DNA of 40,233 bases, taken from Candidatus Cloacimonadota bacterium. GTDB lineage: Bacteria; Cloacimonadota; Cloacimonadia; Cloacimonadales; Cloacimonadaceae. Shown here piece by piece: positions 26,572 through 34,972 of this stretch. The stretch is from assembly GCA_023228285.1 (NCBI GenBank), contig JALOBM010000017.1, forward strand, positions 1-40,233, given 5' to 3'. Both the position numbers and the translations under genes were made by a program. The notes below the pieces were generated by a model, which saw only the letters and a program-made list of their open reading frames with translations, ran no database searches and was not told the origin of the DNA. Positions within the stretch are counted from its first letter, which is position 1, and each line of letters begins with the position of its first letter.

Positions 26572-26780
26572 AAAAAATACTTGCCAAGAAAGCAGGTGTC
26601 ATTACTCTTGCACCATTCTTACGAAGTATATAGTCGTGTATAAGGACTGTGTGAAGGATTGGTAAGGCTTTATGGCTCCAATCCCCATAAACACTGCGGC
26701 ATAAATTTGCCAAACCCAAAACCAAAAAAAATAAAAAAACCTAAGTGAACCCGAAAGGGATTATGCTTATGGAGGAATCA

Positions 26781-26969
26781 ATGAAAAAAGTTATTTTGAT
26801 CGCATTACTCGCTATGATGCTGCTCAGCATGCTCGCCATGAGTGCTTGCAAGCCGAAACCTGCAGAAGAAGCTCCCGTAGAAGAAGTTGCTCCGGTAGAA
26901 GAAGCCGTTGTTGACACTGTAATGGAAGCCGTTGAAGGCGAAGTACCTGCTGAAACACCAGCTCAGTAA
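26781..26969 (+). CDS. Very small lipoprotein with Glu/Pro/Val-rich tail
   Basis: 62 residues. A typical lipoprotein signal (MKKVILIALLAMMLLSMLAM) ends in the lipobox MSAC with the lipidated Cys near residue 23. An acidic low-complexity tail follows, with the repeat PVEEVAPVEEAVV and the ending ETPAQ. There is no folded domain. The start at 26781 is chosen because GGAGG is at 26771-26775; an upstream frame from 26745 is rejected. A tandem CTAA repeat follows the stop and a strong terminator follows at 27011. It is monocistronic, so it is likely well expressed. Function unknown. Confidence 0.8.
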   Translation: MKKVILIALLAMMLLSMLAMSACKPKPAEEAPVEEVAPVEEAVVDTVMEAVEGEVPAETPAQ

Positions 26970-26977
26970 ACATAGCA

Positions 26978-26996
26978 CTAACTAACTAACTAACTA
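26978..26996. repeat. Tandem CTAA microsatellite (4.75 units)
   Basis: Four exact CTAA units plus CTA directly after the small lipoprotein gene. In any frame it yields stop codons (TAA), so it may serve as a translational stop array. Confidence 0.8.
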
Positions 26997-27010
26997 GAAC
27001 AGTCCTTAAA

Positions 27011-27040
27011 AAATGGGTAACTACGGTTACCCATTTTTTT
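27011..27040 (+). terminator. Intrinsic terminator of the small lipoprotein gene
   Basis: Perfect 11-bp stem AAATGGGTAAC / GTTACCCATTT with loop TACG, followed by T4. Confidence 0.9.
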
Positions 27041-27166
27041 CCCCAAAAATCGCTTGCCATATTTTGCAATCCAAAAAACAATGCCCTTGACTTGTATATG
27101 ATTCTATGAAAACCTTGCAACGCTAGAAATAATATATATGTCCAAATCACATAAGGAAGTTTTTCA

Positions 27167-28375
27167 ATGAAGATCCTCGTGGTAAATTGCGGTAGCAGCT
27201 CCTTGAAGTATGAAGTTTACGCAATGCCGGAACAAATCAGCATGGGCAAAGGCCTGATAGAGCGCATAGGCCTTTCGGACGGTAGAATCAATCAAAAAAC
27301 CTGCTCTAAGGTTTACGACAAAAGCACTGAAATCCCCAATCACAGAATAGCTTTCGAACTAATGATGCAAGCTCTCCTGGACCCTCAAGCAGGCATACTG
27401 AGCTCCATCTCTGAGATAGAAGGCATCGGACACCGAGTAGTGCACGGTGGAGAAGAGTACGCGGAATCTGTACTGATAGACGATGCTGTGATCCAGGCCA
27501 TCGAAAAGACCTGCGAGTTGGCCCCTCTGCACAATCCCGCCAATCTCACCGGCATCAAAGAAGCTACGAACTTCTTTCCCAGCATCCCCCAAGTAGCGGT
27601 TTTTGACACAGCTTTCCATCAGAGCCTGCCCCCTCATGCTTATCTGTATGGCATTCCCCGTGAGTTTTATGATAAGTACAGGATACGCCGTTACGGATTC
27701 CATGGTACCAGCCATCGCTATGTGGCCGGAATCGCACTCCAGATGCTGAAACGCAGCCCCGAAAACACTAATCTCATCACTTGCCATCTAGGTAATGGCG
27801 CATCCATCACTGCCATTCAAGCCGGTAAATCAATCGATACCTCCATGGGTTTCACTCCCTTGGAAGGGCTACTTATGGGCACCCGTAGCGGAGATTTGGA
27901 TCCCTCAATCATCTTTTATCTGGAAGAGCGCGGTTTCGACTTTCATGAGTTGAACTCTATCCTGAACAAGAAGAGCGGTTTATTGGGATTATCCGGCATT
28001 TCCAGTGATCTTCGTGATATCGAAGATGCTGCCGAACAGGGTAATGCCAATGCTCTGGAAGCCCTGGAAACCTACGCCTACCGGATTCGAAAGTTCATTG
28101 GTGCGTATTCGGCAAATCTGATCAAAGTGGACGGCATCGTGTTCACTGGTGGTATCGGCCAAAACGCAGTTAAGATGCGTGAGAGGATCTGCACTCGCCT
28201 GGAAAACATCGGAATCCATATAAACCGCGAGAAGAACCGTAAAGTAGGCCGGGAAGCGGGGATTATATCCCAGGACTACTCCCCCATCAGCATTCTGGTG
28301 ATTCCCACGAATGAGGAATTGCAGATCGCCCTTGATACTGTTCAGATCATCAACACTGATGTGAAATCTACCTGA
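27167..28375 (+). CDS. ackA: Acetate kinase
   Basis: 402 residues; converts acetyl phosphate plus ADP to acetate plus ATP, the substrate-level phosphorylation step of fermentation. Family motifs are VVNCGSSSLKYEVY at the N-terminus and GHRVVHGGEEY. FDTAFHQSLP and RRYGFHGTSHRYV follow, then CHLGNGASITAI, DTSMGFTPLEGLLMGTRSGDLDP, VFTGGIGQNA and the C-terminal TNEELQIALDT. Length is standard. AAGGAAG lies before the ATG. A phosphotransacetylase gene is not in this window. It is followed 32 bases later by an unrelated envelope protein gene with its own ribosome site. Confidence 0.97.
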   Translation: MKILVVNCGSSSLKYEVYAMPEQISMGKGLIERIGLSDGRINQKTCSKVYDKSTEIPNHRIAFELMMQALLDPQAGILSSISEIEGIGHRVVHGGEEYAESVLIDDAVIQAIEKTCELAPLHNPANLTGIKEATNFFPSIPQVAVFDTAFHQSLPPHAYLYGIPREFYDKYRIRRYGFHGTSHRYVAGIALQMLKRSPENTNLITCHLGNGASITAIQAGKSIDTSMGFTPLEGLLMGTRSGDLDPSIIFYLEERGFDFHELNSILNKKSGLLGLSGISSDLRDIEDAAEQGNANALEALETYAYRIRKFIGAYSANLIKVDGIVFTGGIGQNAVKMRERICTRLENIGIHINREKNRKVGREAGIISQDYSPISILVIPTNEELQIALDTVQIINTDVKST

Positions 28376-28407
28376 TTTCTAATATAAAACACCTGTAGGA
28401 GGTCTAA

Positions 28408-29526
28408 ATGAAACGTTTGTTAATAATGCTGTTAGTCATTTATAACTCGGTACTTTTTGCCACCTCTATTCACAGCATACGGGCAAAAGACTATTATGGT
28501 TCTGTGGTCAGATTTGTTCTGGGCATGGATCAAGACACGGATTTTAGCGTAGAAAAGAGCTCAGACGGATACTACATTGGCATTCCAAATTTTGATGGAA
28601 ACATCCCAGAGTATAACCTGAGTGGCACGTTTTTGGATGCCATATACGGCTCTCCAGGTGGAATTGTGGTAAAGACCACTGAAGACCTCAACTTCTTCAA
28701 AATGAGGTTGAGCGACACAAACTCCCTGGTCGTGGATTTCTACAAAGCTGACAATAGTAAAGCCTCTCGATTGGCACTTGCCAGATTCAACACCGAGAAA
28801 GGCAGGCTGGTAGCAGCGGACAAGGCTTTCAGCTCACTGGCAGTGGATTACCCCAATCATTATGATGTGTGGTATTACTGGGGAGAACTGCTGATCAAAC
28901 GCGGAAGCAGTCGTGCTGCAGATAAACTGTACAAAATCCCTTCCAGCAGTTCGTATTACGAAAAGGCACAGAAATTGCTGGATGCAGGCTTCTCTACACC
29001 TTTGCGTGATGAAGCTGTTCCGGTTGAAGAAGAAGCCCCCTCAATGCCTATAACCGAAGCTCCTGATGAGCCTGAAGCTGATATCCATGTAAAGTCTGTG
29101 GACGATCTTCTGGATTCTCCCGGTGGCTTGAAACCCAAGATCGAAGAACATGATGGCGAAATTGTCTATACCATCCCTCCCGAATTACTGGAAGATGAAG
29201 CAGCAGACAACCATTTCGCCAATTCCCTGGCCAATTATTGGCTCTACTTCGTATGTGCGGCGATTTTACTGGTAATCATCGTGATTATCATCATTCTGGA
29301 ACGCAAGCGGAGAAAGTCCAAAGATTTCCTTTCTGGGATTGAAGAGAGCCAAAACACCATGGACACAAACACATTGCTCAAGATGGTAAATCGCTTGTTG
29401 GCCGATGGTTGGACCAATAAGGAGATTGCCCGCGAATTGAAAATCAACATCAGAGAAGTGGAACTGGCTATTCACAGATTACACTATGTGGGTGGTTTTG
29501 AGGAAGATGAAAACCAAAAAAAATAA
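28408..29526 (+). CDS. Exported, single-pass membrane protein with cytoplasmic helix-turn-helix
   Basis: 372 residues. A signal peptide (about 1-19) leads to a beta-rich region that resembles an AMIN-type domain (about 25-112, ending NSLVVDFYK). A short TPR-like helical part (about 120-195) follows, then an acidic Pro/Glu linker (about 200-228). A strong transmembrane helix (about 278-297) is flanked by basic ERKRRK. The cytoplasmic tail contains a LuxR/GerE-like helix-turn-helix (GWTNKEIARELKINIREVELAIHRL, 335-359). The layout suggests a one-component sensor that could detect an envelope signal and bind DNA at the membrane, but the helix-turn-helix is short and the DNA-binding role is inferred. 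AGGAGG precedes the ATG. It overlaps the Wzi-like gene by 20 bases. Confidence 0.7.
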   Translation: MKRLLIMLLVIYNSVLFATSIHSIRAKDYYGSVVRFVLGMDQDTDFSVEKSSDGYYIGIPNFDGNIPEYNLSGTFLDAIYGSPGGIVVKTTEDLNFFKMRLSDTNSLVVDFYKADNSKASRLALARFNTEKGRLVAADKAFSSLAVDYPNHYDVWYYWGELLIKRGSSRAADKLYKIPSSSSYYEKAQKLLDAGFSTPLRDEAVPVEEEAPSMPITEAPDEPEADIHVKSVDDLLDSPGGLKPKIEEHDGEIVYTIPPELLEDEAADNHFANSLANYWLYFVCAAILLVIIVIIIILERKRRKSKDFLSGIEESQNTMDTNTLLKMVNRLLADGWTNKEIARELKINIREVELAIHRLHYVGGFEEDENQKK

Positions 29527-31021
29527 GACCAGTATCTTGCTGATAGCATTATGTTTGTTGGCAGGAAGCTCGCAGTTATGGGGCAGATCTACCTTCAGAT
29601 CTGCCTTCATACCGCAGCTTCACAGCTCTTACCGGGCGGGCTTCCTAACCGAAAATCCAAGCTACTTTAGCGAAGAATTGCAGCCTGAAAACGATGGCCT
29701 TTCCCATCCGTTTAGATCTCTACACGGTGTCCAAGATGCCTTGTACGAGGTCTTTAGTTCACACTCCCGGGACCACGACTTGTTTAGTTACAGACACCCA
29801 CTATTGAAAGCCGACCTGAATGTCTATGCAGGATACGAAGCGGACTTCCCCGAGAATGGCGACTACGATTTCTGGTATAAAGGCTGGAGACTGACCGCAG
29901 AAGCCGGACAAAACGTATTTCTACGTACGGATTGGTACAATGGCGCCTATCACGGCGATCTGAACTTAGCTGAGACCGATGAACTGATCGACGGCTATTA
30001 CAAACGCTTCACCTCGCATATCCAGCTAGATAACATCAGCGGTGAGCTGGCTTACCGTACGGACAAACTAAACCTTGCCCTCGGCAGAGGCAGATTTCAG
30101 ATCGGCAACAGCATCAGCGGCAGCATCATCTTGAACGACAAAGTGAACGACTATGCCTATCTCTTGGCTGAAGCGCATCTGGGCGACTTTCGCTTGAGCA
30201 TGATGCATGGTAGTTTGGTTGCAGACAGCGTTTATGCCTCCGCTTCGAACAGTTCCGTAAACGCACTAAACTATCCCGACAAATATGTCGCACTCCATCA
30301 ATTGAGCTATTTCCCCCTTCACTCGCTGGAACTCTTTGTGGGAGAAAGCGTTGTTTACGGTAACCGCGCTATAGATTTGAACTATATTCTGCCCAACAGC
30401 TTTTGGCGCGCCACAGAACACAATCAGCACGATCGGGACAACGTAATGATCTACTGCGGAGGGAATTACGCACCCGTGGACGGTACCCTGATCTATGCCC
30501 AATTTGCTCTGGATGAATTCAGCTATAGCAAGTTTTTCACAAACTGGTGGGGCAATAAATACGCTCTGCAGACAGGCATCAGCCAAGCCATCCCCACCGG
30601 CAGAATCAGCCTGGAAGCCAGTGCCGTCCGCCCCTACACTTATGCCCATTATATGAATCACACTATGTATTCCCACGACGGACGTCCTTTGGGCTATCCT
30701 CAAGGCTCCAATCTGGTTGATGTTAGTCTGGAGGCAAATCTGGGACTACTTCCATACTGCTTGCTGGACAGCCGTCTTTCCTGGCGTAAACGAGGCTCTG
30801 ACGGAGCCTCCTGGCAAGATAACTACCACGATATCTTTACCGGGCAGATTGACGATGCCCAAGCCACCTGGTTTATGGGAGATCAAAGCAATGAATACCA
30901 ACTCTGCAGCAGTCTCACAATCCCCATTTTGGCTCATAATCGTCTCTTGATCGGTCATGACAGCCTGCACCGGGACAAGTGGGAACACAAGCTTTTCGCA
31001 GCGTGGCAATTCATTTATTAA
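29507..31021 (+). CDS. Outer-membrane beta-barrel protein, Wzi-like
   Basis: 504 residues from the ATG at 29507. The basic start MKTKKNK and a hydrophobic core form a signal peptide ending near WGRS. The rest is aromatic-rich beta-strands. The block LFVGESVVYGNRAIDLNYIL, the EHNQHDRDN stretch and FALDEFSYSKFFTNWWGNKYA resemble the Wzi (capsule surface attachment) family as found in the Bacteroidetes. The C-terminal end WQFIY, aromatic-terminated, suits outer-membrane insertion by the Bam machine. It overlaps the membrane helix-turn-helix gene by 20 bases. AGG lies close before the ATG, so coupling is likely. A role in holding surface polysaccharide is a family inference; a different barrel protein is possible. 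Confidence 0.65.
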   Translation: MKTKKNKTSILLIALCLLAGSSQLWGRSTFRSAFIPQLHSSYRAGFLTENPSYFSEELQPENDGLSHPFRSLHGVQDALYEVFSSHSRDHDLFSYRHPLLKADLNVYAGYEADFPENGDYDFWYKGWRLTAEAGQNVFLRTDWYNGAYHGDLNLAETDELIDGYYKRFTSHIQLDNISGELAYRTDKLNLALGRGRFQIGNSISGSIILNDKVNDYAYLLAEAHLGDFRLSMMHGSLVADSVYASASNSSVNALNYPDKYVALHQLSYFPLHSLELFVGESVVYGNRAIDLNYILPNSFWRATEHNQHDRDNVMIYCGGNYAPVDGTLIYAQFALDEFSYSKFFTNWWGNKYALQTGISQAIPTGRISLEASAVRPYTYAHYMNHTMYSHDGRPLGYPQGSNLVDVSLEANLGLLPYCLLDSRLSWRKRGSDGASWQDNYHDIFTGQIDDAQATWFMGDQSNEYQLCSSLTIPILAHNRLLIGHDSLHRDKWEHKLFAAWQFIY

Positions 31022-31033
31022 CAAGGATGTACA

Positions 31034-31447
31034 ATGAGATCATATGACCGCATGGAGTGGCCGAGACGCTATAACTTGAAGGGAAGCATACTATTGGTGG
31101 TGGTGATCGTCATTGTGCTGAGTTTTCTGCTACATCAGCGCAGTAATCAAACCATGACTGATAAAGTAGAGATCTCCGAGATCAGTTTCGATGACTGGGG
31201 TACACAGTTTATTGAGATTGGCTATACCATAGAAAACAAGACAGATAAGCCTCTTGAGCTATATCTTTTAGCCAAGGTCTGGGATAAGGATGAAATCGAG
31301 CTGGCGAGCGCTTTATTCATGGTGGAGATTCCAGCGCGAAGCCGCCAAACCCGCAGCAAACTCTTTGATAGCCTCAGCCGCAGTTTAGCAGAAGGAGAGC
31401 AGCCATATCGGGCAGGAATCATACCCTACCCCAAACGCAAGATGTAG
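31034..31447 (+). CDS. Small membrane-anchored extracytoplasmic protein of unknown function
   Basis: 137 residues. Basic N-terminal segment, then one transmembrane helix (about 17-34, ILLVVVIVIVLSFLL). A beta-rich extracytoplasmic part follows with the pattern FIEIGYTIENKTDKPLELYLLAKVWDKDEIELASALF, which looks like an Ig-like or LEA-type sandwich. AAGGATG precedes the ATG, 12 bases after the Wzi-like gene. It is the last gene of this operon. I do not recognise the family. Confidence 0.65.
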   Translation: MRSYDRMEWPRRYNLKGSILLVVVIVIVLSFLLHQRSNQTMTDKVEISEISFDDWGTQFIEIGYTIENKTDKPLELYLLAKVWDKDEIELASALFMVEIPARSRQTRSKLFDSLSRSLAEGEQPYRAGIIPYPKRKM

Positions 31448-31478
31448 GGGCAGAGACATCCCGCCGGCAGAGCCCCTA
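31445..31478. terminator. Weak hairpin between convergent genes
   Basis: 7-bp stem TAGGGGC / GCCCCTA with a 20-base loop, just past the stop of the 31034 gene. T-runs are poor on both sides, so it is a tentative call. Confidence 0.35.
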
Positions 31479-31546
31479 TTTCTGCTGCTCATAACACTGT
31501 CTCATAGACCAATAATAATGTGTTTCCACTTGTCGAAAACAGAGTA

Positions 31547-31987
31547 TTAGGAGAAGAACTCCTGCAGCTTTTCGTCCGGTCTGATCTCCACAAAGCGCTG
31601 TTTCCCCTCAAAGCCGAAGTGTAGCCGAAGATTCTGATACGGCAGGAAGTTTTCGGCAACTTCCGGCCACTCAATCAGCGTAATACCGTCTTCAATCATG
31701 TCCAACAATCCCAAATCCAGCAATTCTTCCTCGCGTCTCAATCTGTATAGATCCAGATGGTATAGAGGGTAACGACCAAAATGATATACCTTGAAGATCA
31801 CAAAAGAGGGGCTGTCGATCTCGTCCGGTACTCCCAGAAATGCCCCCAGTGCTTTCACAAAGAAGGTCTTTCCGCTGCCCAACTCTCCGGAGAGGGTCAC
31901 AATAGAGCCGGGGCCCAATAAGGGCACGATGAAGTGAGCAAGATCAATGGTATCCTGCTCGCTGTTCAAATCTATTCTTTTATGCAT
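31547..31987 (-). CDS. tsaE: tRNA threonylcarbamoyladenosine (t6A) biosynthesis ATPase TsaE
   Basis: 146 residues; the ATPase partner of TsaB/TsaD in making t6A37 of tRNAs that read ANN codons. The Walker A motif GELGSGKTFF is at 34-43. The conserved DSPSFVIFKVYHF, YHLDLYRLRREEE and TLIEWPEVAENFLP segments follow. The start at 31987 is chosen because GGTGGGAG lies just before this ATG; a GTG 12 bases upstream overlaps that site. Length is typical. It is transcribed alone, away from the cell-shape operon. Neither tsaB nor tsaD is in the window. Confidence 0.93.
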   Translation of the reverse strand: MHKRIDLNSEQDTIDLAHFIVPLLGPGSIVTLSGELGSGKTFFVKALGAFLGVPDEIDSPSFVIFKVYHFGRYPLYHLDLYRLRREEELLDLGLLDMIEDGITLIEWPEVAENFLPYQNLRLHFGFEGKQRFVEIRPDEKLQEFFS

Positions 31988-32200
31988 TATTTCTCCCACC
32001 TAATATTAGAAAAGAGCCCCAAAAGACGCACCCGCATCGCGGAAATTTGCTACTCTTGGGACTCCACATTCTGCTTATTAGTCAGTCCTAATGATAGAAT
32101 AAAGCAGCTTGCATTTTTGGCAAGCACTTTGATCTCCGAAAAGTGGGCAGAATCCCTGATATACATGGTCAACAAGCATTTGTCCCTCTGGATTTCGTGT

Positions 32201-32275
32201 AGTACTGAAGCAGATATTGTCCCGTTATCATCGAGTGACGACTGCTTAATAATAGCATGATATCTGGATCGGCAC
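32201..32275 (-). repeat. Dispersed intergenic palindromic repeat, copy D (inverted)
   Basis: Reverse orientation compared with copies A-C. The core ATCATCGAGTG lies at 32228-32238 and the right end is GGATCGGCAC. Its reverse complement aligns with copy B from GTGCCGA through GTCGTCACTCGATGAT to ATATCTGC. Confidence 0.8.
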
Positions 32276-32301
32276 AGCGCAAACAATACTAAAGCAGAAG
32301 A

Positions 32302-32325
32302 AAAGCCGATGCGAACACCGGCTTT
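32302..32325 (-). terminator. Terminator of the cell-shape operon
   Basis: 7-bp stem AAAGCCG / CGGCTTT with a 10-base loop. On the minus strand it is followed by TTCTTCT, a broken T-tract, about 25 bases past the last stop codon. Confidence 0.6.
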
Positions 32326-32347
32326 GATTTTTGTACTGGTAAATTGT

Positions 32348-33124
32348 TTATCTTTGAGACCGCAACTCTCTGGCTATTTGTATATAATCGGAAGCCGACA
32401 TATCTTTTTCCTTATAACCGTCCTGATTGCTGGCCACAGACATGCAGCTGATCTCGCAGTGACTCTCTGTGTAGAAATTCAACTGCATCAGTGAAAGCGA
32501 ATAATACCCTTGAGGTCCCACTTCTTCCACGGCATTGGCGGGGATCGTCAGGCTTCTGTCGCTGGGAGAAAGCAAGAGAAAATAGCCTTCATCCTCTTCT
32601 TCATCTCCCTTGGCATATTCATAGATTTCTGAATAAGCTTGAAAATATTGGGAGTTGTTGTTACCTTCCATGGTCCAGTTCAGTGTAGTGGCTTGAGTGG
32701 GTATATAAGGATCTGGAAATTCGATATTTGCTTTATACGGGGTTTTGATGGTACTGGAGCAGATAACTTCTTCTCCCTGTAGGAATTCTATGTCATACTC
32801 GGTACCATGGCTTAACGGTACATAGGTTTGGTACAAACCATACCCGCCGAACATATCATGTATTACGCCGTCAATCTTGATCTTGTAATCATTGCCAGAT
32901 GGTTGTTCATCATATTCTCCCCACCGTATGGCTGTAATCGAAAATTCATCACTTTTCTCTGGCAAGTATAGTGCATCACTGATCATGATTTCCCAGTCAT
33001 ACTCTTCGTCATTGTCATCCGGCAATCCAGATACACCGCCATTGTCGTCATCTCCGATACAAGCGCTGAAGGCGAAGATCATGGCCAAGCTGAACGATAC
33101 GAGTAAGAATAGTTTGCTTCTCAT
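32348..33124 (-). CDS. Lipoprotein of unknown function, last gene of the mre/mrd operon
   Basis: 258 residues. A lipoprotein signal ends in the lipobox FSAC (Cys near 22), followed by an acidic DDDNGG linker. Beta-rich modules follow, including an Ig-like part with YEIEFL-type strands and SLSLMQLNFYTE. The start at 33124 is chosen because AAGGAGA lies before it; an upstream ATG at 33148 has none. It lies 37 bases after the preceding lipoprotein gene. I do not recognise the family. Confidence 0.75.
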   Translation of the reverse strand: MRSKLFLLVSFSLAMIFAFSACIGDDDNGGVSGLPDDNDEEYDWEIMISDALYLPEKSDEFSITAIRWGEYDEQPSGNDYKIKIDGVIHDMFGGYGLYQTYVPLSHGTEYDIEFLQGEEVICSSTIKTPYKANIEFPDPYIPTQATTLNWTMEGNNNSQYFQAYSEIYEYAKGDEEEDEGYFLLLSPSDRSLTIPANAVEEVGPQGYYSLSLMQLNFYTESHCEISCMSVASNQDGYKEKDMSASDYIQIARELRSQR

Positions 33125-33161
33125 GTGTTCTCCTTTTTTTATTCGCACGTAGGTGCTATTA

Positions 33162-33758
33162 TTAGTCTATTTTGAAGCTATGTACTTCCCAGCAACCGGC
33201 ATCGTCTATCCACACCGATCCTTCGCTGAAGGGGGGGATCAGGATGGATATACGGCCAAAATTGACACCCGGACGCAGGAAACCTGCGCTAACAGAAAGG
33301 CTGTTCCATACATCAGCCGGTGTTTGTTTTGCTTTGAAGCGATTGGTTATCTTGCCGTTTTCTTTGAACGTGATCATCTGCATGGTGATCTGAGGAGGAT
33401 TGGGGCTGTCGGTTTTCAGCTTGATGCGAGAGTAATATCCCCCATAGCGGCGTACTTTGAAGGGTTCTGAGATCAGCATGATATCCTTGTCTGAAGCCGA
33501 TATATGCAGTGAGCTTTCGCCTTCAAGCGCATCGGTGGCATCTATGCGAATCTTATCGAAATCCGCACTGGCTGGCTCCACTATGATGCTCCAACCTTTC
33601 AAAGCTTCATTGGGAGAGAGGGAATATAGGGCGAATCCCGGATTTGCCACCAGATTCTTGCTTTCCCCGATATCTGCTTCGGTAAAAAGCAGCGATGAAC
33701 TCACAAAACAAGAACTAAGAGTGAGGGCTAGCAATATGAGCCATAGCCACAGTTTCAT
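33162..33758 (-). CDS. Lipoprotein with carbohydrate-binding-module-like jelly roll
   Basis: 198 residues. A short signal ends in LTLSSC, giving a lipidated Cys near 17. One jelly-roll-like domain follows: LVANPGF...LKGWSIIVE, a SSLHISA strand, and a final VWIDDAGCWEVH strand. This order (N-P-G-F, G-W, W-I-D-D) is typical of CBM4/9/22-type domains. Its ATG overlaps the rodA stop (ATGA), so translation is coupled. Role inferred: a glycan-binding envelope lipoprotein made with the elongation machinery. Confidence 0.75.
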   Translation of the reverse strand: MKLWLWLILLALTLSSCFVSSSLLFTEADIGESKNLVANPGFALYSLSPNEALKGWSIIVEPASADFDKIRIDATDALEGESSLHISASDKDIMLISEPFKVRRYGGYYSRIKLKTDSPNPPQITMQMITFKENGKITNRFKAKQTPADVWNSLSVSAGFLRPGVNFGRISILIPPFSEGSVWIDDAGCWEVHSFKID

Positions 33759-34972
33759 TTAATAAAACCTCTTTCATTTAAATATTTCAAGATCACCGCC
33801 ACCGAAATGGTATTGATCATCAGATTCGATCCGCCATAACTGATGAATGGCAAGGGGATACCCGTAGCCGGGACCAGACCGATATTCATACCGATGTTGA
33901 TAAAACTCTGCAACATAAGATAAGCAAGAATGCCAGCTGAGGCAACCTTTCTTTCCTTTACCTTCAACTGATTTATGTCGTGAATGATGCGGGCAAAAAA
34001 GAAAGCAAATATAAACAGCAGAAACATCGATCCCACAAAGCCGAATTCTTCGCCGATCACCGAGAAAATGAAGTCTGTATGGTGCTCGGGCAAGAAGTTC
34101 ATATTCTTCTGAGTTCCCATCAGCCAGCCCTTGCCGGTCAATGCTCCGCTACCTATGGCAATCTTGCTTTGGATTATCTGATAACCTGCTCCCAAGGGAT
34201 CGCGGGTGGGGTCCATAAAGGTGAGAATGCGGTTTTGCTGGTAGTCTTTCAATCCCATCCAAAATACTGGCATAATCAATGCAATAAATACATTCGCGAT
34301 ACCCGCCACAGTGATTGCTACCCAGGAAAGGCGCGACCACATCAATAACAGAACCAAGAGCACAATCCACAGCAGGATAAATAGCCAATGGATGGATGCC
34401 ACCACGGAAACCACCGGCGATATGATGAGCAATATGTAGAAAAGTGGAACCTCGGCTGCTATCAGCATTGCTATCAAGCTTGCCCAAAACACGAGCGTAG
34501 TGCCGAAATCCGGCTCCAGCATAATCAGGATCACCGGAGCCAGCATGATGCCAAAGCCATACAACATCTGGCGATATTCGTTCACATTCTCTTTGGAAAT
34601 GTAGCGCGCTACCATCAGTATGGTAAGCAGTTTGGCACTCTCAGAAGGCTGAATATTGATTCCTCCCATACTGAACCAGCGATGCGAGCCATTTATCGCA
34701 GGAGTGAAAAGCACTAAAATTAAAGCCAGGATATTGAGTATAAAAGCGGGCAGAATCAGGATGTCGAATATGGGCATTGGGAGCTTCAATAAAAAGGCAA
34801 TCATTCCCAAAGCAAGGATGGCAAAGATGATCTGCCTCCACCAAAATGCCTGTGTGCTTACCTGGTTGGAGATCACGGTGGTAGATGCGCTGAAGATGGC
34901 AACGCAGCCCAATGCAATCAGGATAAACAGAAGAGCTAGCAGAACGAAGTCGAATTTTTGGCGGTTGATCAT
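33755..34972 (-). CDS. rodA: RodA, SEDS-family peptidoglycan glycosyltransferase
   Basis: 405 residues with about ten membrane helices; polymerises glycan strands for side-wall growth with PBP2. SEDS features are FVLLALLFILIALGCVAIFSAST at the start, LEPDFGTTLVF with the Asp typical of the family, and the final PFISYGGSNLMINTISVAVIL. GSGALTGKGWLMGTQ lies before the HHTDFIFSVIGEE motif. The ATG overlaps the mrdA stop (ATGA), and its stop overlaps the lipoprotein start. It therefore lies in a tightly coupled cluster. Placement next to PBP2 identifies it as RodA and not FtsW. Confidence 0.96.
   Translation of the reverse strand: MINRQKFDFVLLALLFILIALGCVAIFSASTTVISNQVSTQAFWWRQIIFAILALGMIAFLLKLPMPIFDILILPAFILNILALILVLFTPAINGSHRWFSMGGINIQPSESAKLLTILMVARYISKENVNEYRQMLYGFGIMLAPVILIMLEPDFGTTLVFWASLIAMLIAAEVPLFYILLIISPVVSVVASIHWLFILLWIVLLVLLLMWSRLSWVAITVAGIANVFIALIMPVFWMGLKDYQQNRILTFMDPTRDPLGAGYQIIQSKIAIGSGALTGKGWLMGTQKNMNFLPEHHTDFIFSVIGEEFGFVGSMFLLFIFAFFFARIIHDINQLKVKERKVASAGILAYLMLQSFINIGMNIGLVPATGIPLPFISYGGSNLMINTISVAVILKYLNERGFIK

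Larger units (their letters stand above)
31988..32347. other. Gene-free region between tsaE and the cell-shape operon end
   Basis: Contains repeat copy D (32201-32275) and the operon-end hairpin (32302-32325). No convincing coding frame was seen; plus-strand frames there have no ribosome site. The tsaE promoter must lie in the left part, but no clear -35/-10 pair is seen. Confidence 0.55.

Noticed and set aside
26745..26780. N-terminal extension of the small lipoprotein
   Set aside because: It would place 12 residues before the signal peptide and lacks a ribosome site; GGAGG points to 26781.
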